Source: Dietzia timorensis
GTDB lineage: Bacteria > Actinomycetota > Actinomycetes > Mycobacteriales > Mycobacteriaceae
Assembly: GCF_001659785.1 (NCBI RefSeq)
Contig: NZ_CP015961.1
Span: forward strand, 1,798,001-1,862,000
DNA: 64,000 nucleotides
Direction: 5' to 3'
Part shown: positions 20,861-34,422 of the stretch, piece by piece
Layout: each line of letters opens with the position of its first letter
Position numbering within the stretch: the first letter of the stretch is position 1
Notes under the pieces: generated by a model
Seen by the model: only the letters and a program-made list of their open reading frames with translations
The model's database searches: none
Told to the model about the DNA's origin: nothing
Program-made: the position numbers and the translations under genes

Positions 20861-20876
20861 TATAACGGCCGTACTG
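20861..20876 (+). promoter_or_regulatory. acnA: candidate AcnR operator in the acnA promoter region
   Basis: TATAACGGCCGTACTG matches the operator motif I recall for corynebacterial AcnR, CAGNACnnncGTACTG, at 10 of 12 fixed positions. The conserved GTACTG half is complete, and ACGGCCGT at the centre is self-complementary. It lies about 155 nt before the acnA start, and acnR is the next gene after acnA. TATAAC in its left half might also act as a -10 box, so binding would block transcription. Confidence 0.55.
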
Positions 20877-21031
20877 GTAGGTTGGGCGGCAGCGTGAGGT
20901 AAGTGGGTACACAATAGTATTGGTGCTTGCGAACGCCTCTTCGGCCCTCGCCGAAGGTGGCGGCTTTGCCTCCGCGTCTTCCCTGCCCGGGAGATGCACA
21001 CGAAACTAATCGAACAACGAGTGGAGCCGAC

Positions 21032-23839
<2,808 letters not shown>

Positions 23840-23859
23840 CACGCTCGAACGTGGTGCAG

Positions 23860-23884
23860 GTGCCGGGTAGTTCGCTCCCGGTAC
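23860..23884 (+). terminator. hairpin after acnA
   Basis: GTGCCGGG and CCCGGTAC pair (8 bp, one G-T) around a 9-nt loop, 20 nt after the acnA stop. There is no U-run. It may act with the stronger hairpin that follows to reduce read-through into acnR. Confidence 0.4.
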
Positions 23885-23906
23885 CCGCGCCCCGCTGCTA
23901 CTTCAT

Positions 23907-23933
23907 GGGCGGGCCGCGCAATGCGGCCCGCCC
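23907..23933 (+). terminator. strong hairpin between acnA and acnR
   Basis: GGGCGGGCCGC and GCGGCCCGCCC form a perfect 11-bp all-G/C stem with loop GCAAT. No U-tract follows, as is common in actinobacterial terminators. It lies 67 nt after acnA and 91 nt before acnR, so acnR expression is partly separate or attenuated. Confidence 0.6.
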
Positions 23934-24024
23934 GTGGAGTATCAGGGGTATCTCAGTCCTTCTCGCGCCCACGGGCGCACCACACCAAGGTCCGGTCACT
24001 TTGCTGCTGCCGGAAAGGACCACC

Positions 24025-24591
24025 GTGCCCAAGGTTTCCCCCGACCACATGGAACTCCGCCGAGAGCAAATACTCGCAGGAGCCCGAACGTGCTTCGCCG
24101 AATACGGTTTCGAGGGTGCGACGGTCTCCAGGCTGGAGGCGGCCATCGAACTTTCTCGTGGCGCGATCTTCCATCACTTCGCAGATAAAGACGCGCTCTT
24201 TCTCGAACTGGCGCGCCGTGACACCGAATCCATGCGCGACACCATTGCTGAAGACGGGCTCGTACAGGTGATGCGAAATCTGCTCGCTTCCCCGGAGGAC
24301 TATTCGTGGCTCGGCACGCGACTCGAGGTCGCGCGCCGCGTCCGTACGGACAATGACTTCCGCGCGAAATGGGCCGATCACCAGAAGCTCATCGACGAAG
24401 CGGCCACCGCGCGTCTGGTCACGCAGAAGGAATCGGGACGCGTTCGCACAGACGTGTCCGACAAAGTGATGTTCACCTACCTCGACATGGTGCTCGACGG
24501 CCTGATCTCGCACCTTGCTTCGGGCGGCGACGTGGAGATCGCCGAAGAGGTCCTCGACCTCGTCGAACAATCGGTGCGAACCTCCGAATAA
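24025..24591 (+). CDS. acnR: TetR-family repressor of aconitase, AcnR
   Basis: The 188-aa protein has the TetR helix-turn-helix at about residues 12-58 (RREQILAGARTCFAEYGFEG, then ELSRGAIFHHFADKDALF) and a helical ligand domain. As I recall it, C. glutamicum AcnR has the same length and also follows acn. The GTG at 24025 has AAAGGA 8 nt upstream; a longer in-frame start at 23851 would run through the hairpin region and is rejected. AcnR represses acn, and a matching operator lies in front of acnA. Its 3' end converges on the ABC-F gene with 57 nt between. Confidence 0.92.
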   Translation: MPKVSPDHMELRREQILAGARTCFAEYGFEGATVSRLEAAIELSRGAIFHHFADKDALFLELARRDTESMRDTIAEDGLVQVMRNLLASPEDYSWLGTRLEVARRVRTDNDFRAKWADHQKLIDEAATARLVTQKESGRVRTDVSDKVMFTYLDMVLDGLISHLASGGDVEIAEEVLDLVEQSVRTSE

Positions 24592-24648
24592 GGCGCCGGC
24601 CGGCGCGCAGTATCGGCGCGTCCGGCGTCATACCCGGGGCGAACAGAG

Positions 24649-26280
24649 TCAGGCGAGTTCGACGATCTCCATGTATTCGTCGTTCCACAGATCCTCGGTG
24701 CCATCGGGCAAGACGATGACCCGCTCCGGCTCCAGCGCTCGCACAGCGCCCGGGTCGTGGGTGACGAGGACTACGGCGCCCTCGTAGGTGCGCAGGGCGT
24801 CGAGCACCTGCTCACGGGAGATCGGGTCGAGGTTATTCGTCGGCTCGTCGAGCAGCAGCACATTCGCCGCTGACGAGACGAGACCGGCGAGGGCCAGACG
24901 CGTGCGCTCGCCGCCGGACAAGGTACCGGTCGGCTGATCGAGTTGCGGGCCGGAGAACATGAATGCGCCAAGAAGGCCGCGCAGGTCTTGCTCGCCGGCA
25001 TCCGGAGCGAGGTGCCGGATGTTGTCCCACACCGTGGCGTCCATATCGAGAGTGTCGTGCTCCTGCGCGAAGTAACCGATACGCAGCCCGTGCCCCGAGA
25101 CGATGCCGCCTTCTCCGTCGGTGCGCTCGACCCCGGCCAACAGCTTGAGCAGTGTCGTTTTGCCCGCACCGTTGAAGCCGAGCACGACGACCCGCGATCC
25201 CTTGTCGATCGCGAGGTCCACGCCGGCGAACACCTCGAGCGAGCCGTACATCTTGGTCAGGCCCTTCGCGAAGAGCGGAGTCTTGCCACACGCCGCCGGC
25301 TTCGGGAATGCGATGCGCGCGGTGCGGTCGGCGACCGTCTCCTCCTCGAGGTTATCGATCATCGAATCCGCACGCCGGAGCATCTGCTTGGCGGCGGCGG
25401 CCTTCGTCGCCTTCGCGCCGAGTTTGGCGGCCTGTGTTCGCAGTGTCGCGGCCTTCTTCTCAGCATTCGCGCGTTCGCGACGGCGCCGTGCCTCGTCGGT
25501 GGCGCGCTGCTCAAGGTACTTCTTCCAGCCGAGATTGTAGGCATCGACCTCGCCGCGAACGGCGTCGAGGAACCACACCTTGTTCACGACGTCCTCGAGC
25601 AGCTCGACATCGTGGGAGATGATGATGAGTCCGCCCTCGTGCTTGGCGAGAAAATCGCGTAGCCAGTTGATCGAATCGGCGTCGAGGTGGTTCGTCGGTT
25701 CGTCGAGAAGGAGCGTCGTCGCCGATTTGCCGCCACCTTCGGACGCGGCGAACAGGATGCGCGCGAGTTCGACGCGGCGACGCTGTCCGCCGGAGAGGGT
25801 GCCCATCTTTTGCTCGAGGATGCGGTCCTCAAGCCCCAGCGAGGCGCAGATTCGGGCGGCTTCGCTCTCGGCCTCGTAGCCTCCGCGTGCAGAGAACTCC
25901 TCCTCGTACCTGCCGAAACGGCGAACAGCCTTCTCTTGCCGCTTCGGATCGGACTCGTCTGCCATCCGTTCCTGCTCGAGAGACATCCTGGCCATCAGGT
26001 CGTCGAGGCCGCGCGCGGAGAGCACGCGGTTCTTCGCCGTCTGGTCCATGTTGCCCTCGCGCGGGTCCTGCGGGAGATAGCCGATTTCACTCGTCGACGT
26101 GACCTCGCCGCCGTAGGGTTCCCCCTCGCCGGCGATGATGCGCATGGTGGTGGTCTTACCGGCACCATTGCGACCGACGAGCCCGATGCGGTCCCCCGGT
26201 TGCACACGCAGCGTCTGGCCGTCCATGTGCAGCAGGGTGCGCACACCTGCGCGTACCTCAAGATCGTCGATGGTGATCAC
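24649..26280 (-). CDS. ABC-F family ATPase (Rv1473-like)
   Basis: This 543-aa protein has two ABC domains and no membrane part. Walker A is GRNGAGKTT in the first and GFNGAGKTT in the second; signatures are LSGGQRRRVELA and LSGGERTRLALA; Walker B is LLLDEPTNHLD and LLLDEPTNNLD. Between them lies a charged, alanine-rich linker (about residues 250-325) that in ABC-F proteins reaches into the ribosomal exit site. ABC-F proteins modulate translation or protect ribosomes from antibiotics; which one applies here cannot be told. It starts with GTG at 26280, divergent from the lycopene cyclase, 119 nt apart. Same neighbour order (acn, TetR, ABC-F) as in M. tuberculosis. Confidence 0.92.
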   Translation of the reverse strand: MITIDDLEVRAGVRTLLHMDGQTLRVQPGDRIGLVGRNGAGKTTTMRIIAGEGEPYGGEVTSTSEIGYLPQDPREGNMDQTAKNRVLSARGLDDLMARMSLEQERMADESDPKRQEKAVRRFGRYEEEFSARGGYEAESEAARICASLGLEDRILEQKMGTLSGGQRRRVELARILFAASEGGGKSATTLLLDEPTNHLDADSINWLRDFLAKHEGGLIIISHDVELLEDVVNKVWFLDAVRGEVDAYNLGWKKYLEQRATDEARRRRERANAEKKAATLRTQAAKLGAKATKAAAAKQMLRRADSMIDNLEEETVADRTARIAFPKPAACGKTPLFAKGLTKMYGSLEVFAGVDLAIDKGSRVVVLGFNGAGKTTLLKLLAGVERTDGEGGIVSGHGLRIGYFAQEHDTLDMDATVWDNIRHLAPDAGEQDLRGLLGAFMFSGPQLDQPTGTLSGGERTRLALAGLVSSAANVLLLDEPTNNLDPISREQVLDALRTYEGAVVLVTHDPGAVRALEPERVIVLPDGTEDLWNDEYMEIVELA

Positions 26281-26399
26281 GTGAAAGCGCCGTCCCCTTC
26301 AAATCGAGCCGATAGGCCAACGGGCCACCTTACCGGCCGCTTTGCCCGCGAGGCGAACTGAGAAACCCGCCCGATCGCCCGGCTACTGTGGTGGGCGAT

Positions 26400-27596
26400 A
26401 TGTCCACTCCCGACATCCTCATCGCCGGCCTCGGTCCCGCAGGCCTTGCCCTCGCGGCGGCATGTTCTCGCCGCGGCCTCGCCGTGCGCACCGTGGAGGC
26501 GCATCCCGGGCGGACGTGGTCGGCGACCTACGGCATGTGGCACCACCAGTGGGAACGCGCCTGCGCCGCATTTCCCGAGCTCTCCGGCGTCCCCTTCTCC
26601 ACGACGCCTCGCCCGCGCCTCATTGCGCCGCGCCGATCCGGAGCCTCGCCGCAATTCGGGCTCATCGCCGCCGATTACGTCGTCGTCGACACTGCTGCCT
26701 TACAGTGCGCCCTCGCTGCAGTCTGCCCTCCCCGTATGACGTCGGAGGAGGTACTCGCGACCGCCGACCTGGGCGCCCTCGCAGCGCAGGGCACACGCGT
26801 CATCGACTGCCGGGGGGCCGTCCCGCCCGACCTGCGTGCCGACCCCGCGGCAGCCGCGTGCCAGACCGCCTACGGCGTCGTCCTGCCGGCACAGCACGCT
26901 CGCGAGTATCTGCCTGGCGGCGCCGGGTGCCTCATGGATTGGCGCACCGACGCGTTTGGGTCGCCCGCCAAGCCCAGCTTTCTCTACGCCGTTAACCTGC
27001 CCGGCGACAGGATGCTGCTCGAGGAAACCGACCTCGTGGGAGCGCCGGCACTGACCATCGCACGATTGCGCGAGCGCCTCCACCAGCGGCTCGGCTGGGC
27101 CTCGCCGGAACCCGGAACTGCGGGCAGAGCAGAAGGCTTTGCTGATCCGGACGAGATCGAGCGGTCCCGTGGCGTGCTAGCCACCGAGAAGGTGCGATTC
27201 CCCGTGTTGCCCGCGGTTCGGCCTGCCGGATTGGAGACTTTTGGCACGGCGGGCACGGCTGGGCACCCGGCCACAGGGTACAGCGTCGGGGAAATCTTGC
27301 GGAGCGCGGAGAGTGCAGCTGATGCGCTCGCGGCCGGACGCCCCATCCCCGCCTCTACGGGAGTGGGGACGAGGGCGTTGCATCGCCTGGGATTGCGTGC
27401 CCTCCTGGCGCTCGAAGGTCCGGCGCTACAGGAAATGTTCGCTGGCTTCGCCGCGTTGGACGTGCGGCGTCAACTCGCGTTTCTGGACCGGAGCTCGAAG
27501 GCGCTACCGACCGGTATGGCCATGGCGTCGCAGTGGTGGAATACGACAAACGCCACGCGTGCGGCGGTGGCACGCGCGGCGCTTCTCGGGCGGTAG
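26400..27596 (+). CDS. lycopene cyclase, FAD-dependent CrtY/CrtL family
   Basis: This 398-aa flavoprotein starts with a dinucleotide-binding fold, DILIAGLGPAGLALAAACSR. It carries the cyclase signature LLEET (in NLPGDRMLLEETDL) and the late motifs PATGYSVGEIL and LGLRALLALEG. The reaction would be ring closure of lycopene ends to give beta-rings. No other carotenoid gene is in the window, so the rest of the pathway lies elsewhere. The ATG at 26400 is chosen as it precedes the flavin fold directly; GTG codons at 26388 and 26391 are alternatives. Between ABC-F and sufT, M. tuberculosis has fadE15, trxA/B and echA12, so this is a local replacement. Confidence 0.85.
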   Translation: MSTPDILIAGLGPAGLALAAACSRRGLAVRTVEAHPGRTWSATYGMWHHQWERACAAFPELSGVPFSTTPRPRLIAPRRSGASPQFGLIAADYVVVDTAALQCALAAVCPPRMTSEEVLATADLGALAAQGTRVIDCRGAVPPDLRADPAAAACQTAYGVVLPAQHAREYLPGGAGCLMDWRTDAFGSPAKPSFLYAVNLPGDRMLLEETDLVGAPALTIARLRERLHQRLGWASPEPGTAGRAEGFADPDEIERSRGVLATEKVRFPVLPAVRPAGLETFGTAGTAGHPATGYSVGEILRSAESAADALAAGRPIPASTGVGTRALHRLGLRALLALEGPALQEMFAGFAALDVRRQLAFLDRSSKALPTGMAMASQWWNTTNATRAAVARAALLGR

Positions 27597-27616
27597 CTTC
27601 CCGAGGTTCCGGGAAG
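27597..27616. terminator. hairpin after the lycopene cyclase
   Basis: CTTCCCG and CGGGAAG pair perfectly (7 bp) around AGGTTC, starting right after the cyclase stop. Together with the next hairpin it ends two convergent transcripts. Confidence 0.5.
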
Positions 27617-27631
27617 ACGAGTCCCCGAGTC

Positions 27632-27651
27632 GATCTGAGTGGGATCAGATC
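27632..27651. terminator. hairpin at the end of sufT
   Basis: GATCTGA and TCAGATC pair perfectly (7 bp) around GTGGGA. The right arm contains the sufT stop codon on the minus strand. It probably works for both strands, with the adjoining 27597-27616 hairpin. Confidence 0.45.
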
Positions 27652-28091
27652 GTGAAGCCGAGCGCGCGGAGCTGCTCGCGTCCGTCGTCGGTAATCTTCT
27701 CCGGACCCCACGGCGGCATCCATACCCAATTGAGCTCGAGCTCATCGCACGGCCCGTCGTCGACGACCGCGCTGTGCGCCTGATCCTCGATCATGTCCGT
27801 GAGCGGGCACGCGGCCGAGGTGAGCGTCATGTCGACACGGGCGGTCTTGCCGTCGTGAATCCATATGTCATACACGAGGCCGAGATCGACCACGTTGATG
27901 CCGAGCTCGGGGTCGACGACGTCGCGCATCGCCTCCTCGACATCCGCGGCGAGCTCGAGGTCCTCGGGGCTCTGCTCGGTGCGGTCGGCTGCGGGTCGGA
28001 ACTCGCCGTTGTAGGACATCGTGTCGTCCTGCGCGGTCTCGGCGTCGGTAGCGACGTCCTCACCGGACTGTTGCTGCGTGGCGTCAGTCAT
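27645..28091 (-). CDS. sufT: SufT-like iron-sulfur assembly protein (MIP18/DUF59)
   Basis: This 148-aa protein has a disordered acidic start (residues 1-45) followed by the DUF59 domain: VEEAMRDVVDPELGINVVDL, then LVYDIWIHDG and LTSAACPLTDMIEDQ with a conserved Cys. SufT proteins help mature Fe-S enzymes, mostly when demand is high. It is the last gene of the suf operon, 21 nt after sufU. The same order occurs in mycobacteria (Rv1466). The N-terminal tail is longer than in most SufT proteins (~100-130 aa). Confidence 0.9.
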   Translation of the reverse strand: MTDATQQQSGEDVATDAETAQDDTMSYNGEFRPAADRTEQSPEDLELAADVEEAMRDVVDPELGINVVDLGLVYDIWIHDGKTARVDMTLTSAACPLTDMIEDQAHSAVVDDGPCDELELNWVWMPPWGPEKITDDGREQLRALGFTI

Positions 28092-28112
28092 TTTCGATCA
28101 CTCCTGTGGTGA

Positions 28113-28553
28113 CTACTGTTGCTGCTGGACAAGTGCGTCTTTGAAGGCCATCCAACCCAGCAGTGCGCACTTGACGCGCGCCGGGTACTGGGACACCCCT
28201 TGGAGGGCGACGGCATCGTCGAGCAGGTCCTCGTCGCCGTCGACTTTTCCGCGGGAGGAAATCATCTCGTGGAAGCCGTCGAAAATCTCCAGCGCCTCGT
28301 CGACGGGCTTGCCCACGAGGAGGCTTGCCATCATCGACGTCGATGCCTGGGAGATGGAGCAGCCCTGCGCTTCATAGGAGATATCCTCGACGGTCTGCCC
28401 GTCCGGGCCGAGCTCCAGGCGAAGCGTGAGCTCGTCCCCGCACGTCGGATTGACGTGGTGGACTTCTGCGCCAAAGGGTTCGCGGAGGCCGGAAAGCTGC
28501 GGGTTGCGGTAGTGATCGAGGATCACTTCCTGATACATCTGCTCGAGCTTCAT
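28113..28553 (-). CDS. sufU: SufU zinc-dependent sulfurtransferase
   Basis: The 146-aa protein is an IscU-like fold of the Gram-positive SufU type. Zinc ligands are Cys38 and Asp40 (NPTCGDEL), Cys65 (QGCSIS) and Cys129 (RVKCALLGW). The SufU-specific insertion lies in the stretch DGFHEMISSRGKVDGDEDLL. SufU accepts persulfide sulfur from SufS and passes it to the SufBCD scaffold. It lies 5 nt after sufS and is full length. Confidence 0.95.
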   Translation of the reverse strand: MKLEQMYQEVILDHYRNPQLSGLREPFGAEVHHVNPTCGDELTLRLELGPDGQTVEDISYEAQGCSISQASTSMMASLLVGKPVDEALEIFDGFHEMISSRGKVDGDEDLLDDAVALQGVSQYPARVKCALLGWMAFKDALVQQQQ

Positions 28554-28558
28554 ATCCC

Positions 28559-30585
<2,027 letters not shown>

Positions 30586-30667
30586 GAGATCAATCGCTTT
30601 CGATAAGTAGTTTCGTGGCGCCCCTCGCCGACAACTATCGGCGGGGGCCGCTAAATAGAGGTGCTGC

Positions 30668-31897
30668 CTAGACTCCGACGAGCGCGAGCTCGTCCTCGAC
30701 GTATTCCGCGAGACGCTCACGAACATCCTTGACGGAGATCTTTGCGATCACCTCGCCGAAGAAGCCGCGCACGACGAGTCGGCGCGCGACGTCTTCGGGG
30801 ATGCCGCGGGCCTGGAAGTAGAACAGCTGGTCGTCATCGAATCGACCGGTTGCACTCGCATGGCCCGCGCCCTCGATCTCACCCGTCTCGATCTCCAGGT
30901 TGGGGATGGAGTCTGCACGAGCGCCGTCGGTGAGGATGAGGTTACGGTTCAGCTCGTATGTGTCGGTGCCGGTGGCAGCCGCGCGAATGAGCACGTCGCC
31001 AACCCAGACCGCATGGGCATCGGGAAGCTTCGACGCCTTATCGCCCTGAAGTGCGCCCTTGTACATGATGTTCGAGCGACAGTTCGGGGTGTCGTGATCG
31101 ACGAGTAGGCGGTGTTCGATGTGCTGCCCATCGTCGGCGAAGTAGAGGCCGAACATCTCGATCTCTCCGCCGGGGGCGGTGAAGTGGCCGTCGGCGGATA
31201 CGCGAATCAGCTCGCCGCCGAAAGATGCGGCGGTGTAGCGCACGCGGGCGTCCCGACCGACCTTGAGGTGATGACCGGCGAGGTGGGCGGCATCGTCCTC
31301 CCAGTCCTGCACGGTGATGACCTCTAGGTAGCCGCCGTCCTCGACGATGAATTCGACGTTCTCCCCGATCGTTCCGCTGCCGACCTGGTCGAGAACCACG
31401 ATCGCGCGGGCGAATCGCTCGACTCGGATCTGGGTGTGGGCGAAGGCGACCTTGTCCTCGCCCGGGCCCGTCATCTTCACGACGACCGGCGTCTCGAGCT
31501 CGCGCTCTTTGGCGACGGTCACGATCGTCGCGGTGTCGGTCGAGGTGAAGGCCTGGGCCTGCACGCGATCGCGGGGCTCGCCGGCCTCCCCGATGCGGGG
31601 ATCATCGGTGGTGACGTTCTCGACGCTGACGCCGTCGACCGGGTTGCCGTCGTTGTCGGCCACCGTGAGTCCGACCGAGCCGGTGACCTCGACGCCCTTG
31701 CCGTCGTGGAGACCGCGAAGTCGCTTGAGCGGGGTGAAGCGCCAGATTTCGTCCTTGAAGGAAGGCACCTCGAAGGCGTCGACGTCGCGGGAGGTGAACA
31801 CGTCGCCCTTGGTGAGCGATGCGTCGAATTCCTTCCCTGCGGTGGCGCCGTTGACCTTACCCGGCACGAGATCGGTGGCCTGTTCAGTCGTTGCCAT
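30668..31897 (-). CDS. sufD: SufD, subunit of the SufBCD Fe-S scaffold
   Basis: This 409-aa protein has the right-handed beta-helix region shared by SufB and SufD. The C-terminal part reads NRNLILTDGARADSIPNLEI, then GHASATGRFDDDQLFYFQAR and ARRLVVRGFFGEVI. The N-terminal helical part starts near residue 25 (FTSRDVDAFEVPSFKDEIWR). It forms a complex with SufB and SufC. It begins 3 nt after the sufB stop, so the two are translated together. Length is normal. Confidence 0.95.
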   Translation of the reverse strand: MATTEQATDLVPGKVNGATAGKEFDASLTKGDVFTSRDVDAFEVPSFKDEIWRFTPLKRLRGLHDGKGVEVTGSVGLTVADNDGNPVDGVSVENVTTDDPRIGEAGEPRDRVQAQAFTSTDTATIVTVAKERELETPVVVKMTGPGEDKVAFAHTQIRVERFARAIVVLDQVGSGTIGENVEFIVEDGGYLEVITVQDWEDDAAHLAGHHLKVGRDARVRYTAASFGGELIRVSADGHFTAPGGEIEMFGLYFADDGQHIEHRLLVDHDTPNCRSNIMYKGALQGDKASKLPDAHAVWVGDVLIRAAATGTDTYELNRNLILTDGARADSIPNLEIETGEIEGAGHASATGRFDDDQLFYFQARGIPEDVARRLVVRGFFGEVIAKISVKDVRERLAEYVEDELALVGV

Positions 31898-31900
31898 GGA

Positions 31901-33358
31901 TTAACCCACCGATCCTTCCATTTGCAGTTCGATCAGACGGTTGAGCTCAAGTGCGTACTCCATCGGGAGTTCCTTCGCGATCGGCTCGACGAAACCGCGG
32001 ACGATCATGGCCATAGCCTCGTCTTCGTCCATCCCGCGGCTCATGAGGTAGAACAACTGGTCGTCGGAGACCTTGGACACCGTCGCCTCGTGACCCATCG
32101 TCACGTCGTCCTCGCGGATATCGACGTACGGATAGGTGTCCGACCGGGAGACGTTGTCGACCAGCAAAGCATCACACTTGACCGTGGACTTGCTGCCCTT
32201 GGCGCCCGGGTTGACCTGGATCAGGCCGCGATACGCCGAGCGTCCACCGCCACGGGCGACGGACTTGGCGACGATCGAGGACGAGGTGTTGGGCGCGAGG
32301 TGCACCATCTTCGAACCGGTGTCCTGGTGCTGTCCCTCACCGGCGAACGCCACGGAAAGGACCTCTCCCTTGGCGTGTTCGCCGGTCATCCACACCGCCG
32401 GGTACTTCATCGTGACCTTGGAACCGATGTTGCCATCGATCCATTCCATCGTTGCGCCCTCTTCGGCGCGTGCACGCTTGGTGACGAGGTTGTACACGTT
32501 GTTCGACCAGTTCTGGATCGTCGTGTAGCGGCAGCGGCCGCCCTTCTTCACGATGATCTCGACGACCGCCGAGTGCAGAGAGTCGGACTTGTAGATCGGA
32601 GCGGTGCACCCTTCGACGTAGTGCACGTAAGCACCTTCGTCGACGATGATGAGCGTGCGCTCGAACTGGCCCATGTTCTCGGTATTGATGCGGAAGTAGG
32701 CCTGCAGCGGGATGTCCACGTGGACGCCCGGTGGGACGTAGATGAAGGAACCGCCGGACCACACCGCGGTGTTGAGCGCGGAGAACTTGTTGTCACCGGC
32801 CGGGATCACCGAACCGAAGTACTCCTTGAACAGCTCGGGGTGTTCGCGCAGGCCCGAGTCGGTGTCGACGAAGATAACGCCCTGGCTCTCCAGGTCCTCG
32901 CGGATCTGGTGGTAGACGACCTCGGACTCGTACTGTGCGGCGACACCGGCGACGAGGCGCTGCTTCTCCGCCTCCGGGATGCCGAGCTTGTCGTACGTGG
33001 CCTTGATGTCCTCGGGGAGCTCTTCCCAACTCGTGGCCTGCTTCTCCGTGGACCGGACGAAGTACTTGATGTTGTCGAAATCGATACCGGAGAGGTCGGC
33101 CGACCAGGTGGGCATCGGCTTCTTCTCGAAGATTCGGAGCGCCTTGAGGCGAGCCTCGAGCATCCACTCGGGCTCGGACTTCTTGTCCGAGATATCGCGA
33201 ACAACATGCTGCGAGAGGCCACGCTGGGCGGCGGCGCCGGCGGCGTCACTGTCGTGCCAGCCAAACTGGTAAGCACCGATCGAATCGATGATTTCCTCGT
33301 CTGTGGTCAATTCGCGCTCTGTTGTCTCGGCCGACACTTGGTCCTGGCTGAGAGTCAT
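31901..33358 (-). CDS. sufB: SufB, main Fe-S scaffold subunit, without intein
   Basis: This 485-aa protein carries the core SufB blocks [40 protein letters not shown] with the conserved Cys, [19 protein letters not shown] and [20 protein letters not shown]. In M. tuberculosis this gene is split by an intein; here the reading is continuous and of the intein-free length. The ATG at 33358 has AAAGGACGAGG upstream. It follows sufR by 114 nt on the same strand, so SufR would control its own operon. Confidence 0.97.
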   Translation of the reverse strand: MTLSQDQVSAETTERELTTDEEIIDSIGAYQFGWHDSDAAGAAAQRGLSQHVVRDISDKKSEPEWMLEARLKALRIFEKKPMPTWSADLSGIDFDNIKYFVRSTEKQATSWEELPEDIKATYDKLGIPEAEKQRLVAGVAAQYESEVVYHQIREDLESQGVIFVDTDSGLREHPELFKEYFGSVIPAGDNKFSALNTAVWSGGSFIYVPPGVHVDIPLQAYFRINTENMGQFERTLIIVDEGAYVHYVEGCTAPIYKSDSLHSAVVEIIVKKGGRCRYTTIQNWSNNVYNLVTKRARAEEGATMEWIDGNIGSKVTMKYPAVWMTGEHAKGEVLSVAFAGEGQHQDTGSKMVHLAPNTSSSIVAKSVARGGGRSAYRGLIQVNPGAKGSKSTVKCDALLVDNVSRSDTYPYVDIREDDVTMGHEATVSKVSDDQLFYLMSRGMDEDEAMAMIVRGFVEPIAKELPMEYALELNRLIELQMEGSVG

Positions 33359-33472
33359 TCGACCTCGTCCTTTCGGTTATTACGTCAGTAGGTGCAAGGG
33401 CAGTCGCGCCACCGACGTTGGTCAATCAGGGAAATCGTGCAGGTTTGTGGTCAGAACGTCCAATTCGGGAGG

Positions 33473-34180
33473 CTAGCGCCCATCGCGGTCCTCCTCCGGT
33501 CGGACGTCTGCGACGGGGATGTTCGTGGTGCACGCACAGTTACCCACGGCCAATGTCGCGAGACGTTGGATGTGTGTACCGAGCTTGACCTCGAGCACGT
33601 CCTGCTCTGCGGCGCATAACTCCGGGCAGTGCGATGCGACATCCCAGACCGGGCAATGGTGCTGACAAAGCTGCACCCCGGCAATGGACTCGTCCACCGT
33701 CGCCTCGTAGCCCGCCTCCGACAATGCAGTCGCGAGATCTCTCGCCGCTCGTTCGACATCGTCGGGGCCCGAGGCCGGCTCGACCTCGGCGACCAGAGCC
33801 TCGAAACGACGTGAAGCAAACGTGTATACCGCTTCCGAGCCACCCGCCTCGCGGAGCGCCTCGATGGCACCGAGAGCGAGTTGCCCATTGGAATCGCCAC
33901 GCAGGCCACGGCCCCGAGCGGTGATCCGCCAGGCTCGCGCCGGGCGCCCACGTCCTCCCGCAGGCCGACGAATCGTTTCTACCAACGACTCCTCTGCGAG
34001 ATTCTCCAGGTGGCGGCGAACCGCCGTCGGAGTGAGGGACAGCGTCTGGGCAACTTCCGCAGCCGTCGAATCCGGATGCCGAAGCAGATGTCCGAGAATT
34101 TTCTCTCGAGTACCCGCCCCGGCGTCCCCGCTCGATGACGAATCGGGTTTACTTTCGGGTGCAATAGGTGCGACAGACAT
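33473..34180 (-). CDS. sufR: SufR, Fe-S-sensing repressor of the suf operon
   Basis: This 235-aa regulator has a winged helix-turn-helix (about residues 24-80, with HLLRHPDSTAAEVAQTLSLT and PTAVRRHLENL). The C-terminal sensor carries cysteines in QLCQHHCPVWDVASHCPELC and, later, GNCACTTNIP; three or four of these should bind a [4Fe-4S] cluster. When the cluster is lost the repressor leaves its operator and sufBDCSUT is made. The ATG at 34180 has GGAGG 7 nt upstream; a TTG sits directly before it. A striking palindrome lies 28-51 nt before the start. First gene of the operon, as in mycobacteria (Rv1460). Confidence 0.95.
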   Translation of the reverse strand: MSVAPIAPESKPDSSSSGDAGAGTREKILGHLLRHPDSTAAEVAQTLSLTPTAVRRHLENLAEESLVETIRRPAGGRGRPARAWRITARGRGLRGDSNGQLALGAIEALREAGGSEAVYTFASRRFEALVAEVEPASGPDDVERAARDLATALSEAGYEATVDESIAGVQLCQHHCPVWDVASHCPELCAAEQDVLEVKLGTHIQRLATLAVGNCACTTNIPVADVRPEEDRDGR

Positions 34181-34207
34181 CAACTCACCTCCTCACGCCT
34201 CTCTACA

Positions 34208-34231
34208 TTACGCAACACATGTGTTTCGTAA
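34208..34231. promoter_or_regulatory. sufR: 24-bp palindrome, predicted SufR operator and suf promoter
   Basis: The left half TTACGCAACACA and right half TGTGTTTCGTAA are complementary at 11 of 12 pairs; only the sixth pair fails. The core ACACATGTGT recalls the mycobacterial SufR site ACACT-N5-TGTGA. On the minus strand, TTTACG and TAATGT (16 nt apart) could be -35 and -10 boxes, and the palindrome would fill the space between them. It is close to sufR (28 nt from its ATG) and far from the divergent mptB start (191 nt), so sufR is the likely target. Confidence 0.7.
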
Positions 34232-34422
34232 ATAATTCCACCCCGGAAAAGGAGACGCTCGGCGCCGTGGGCCGAGCGAATCCGGGCTCCGACGTCATAC
34301 GGAAAACTATGCTGTAGCGGAGAACACGTACGGGAGTGAGTCACCGAACGCCCTCGTGTAGTGGGCAATCGTCGCGGCACGGAGTGTCTGCGGTGTGCGG
34401 AAAGTAGCGAAGGAGTAGACGC

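Noticed and set aside
24592-24648. GC-rich palindrome GCGCCGGCCGGCGC in the acnR/ABC-F gap as terminator
   Set aside because: The palindrome has no loop and the next possible stem is only 5 bp; too weak to call beyond ordinary GC-rich sequence.
31436-33391. 651-codon plus-strand frame across sufD and sufB
   Set aside because: Shadow of two secure Fe-S assembly genes; His/Asp/Arg-rich as typical for antisense frames.
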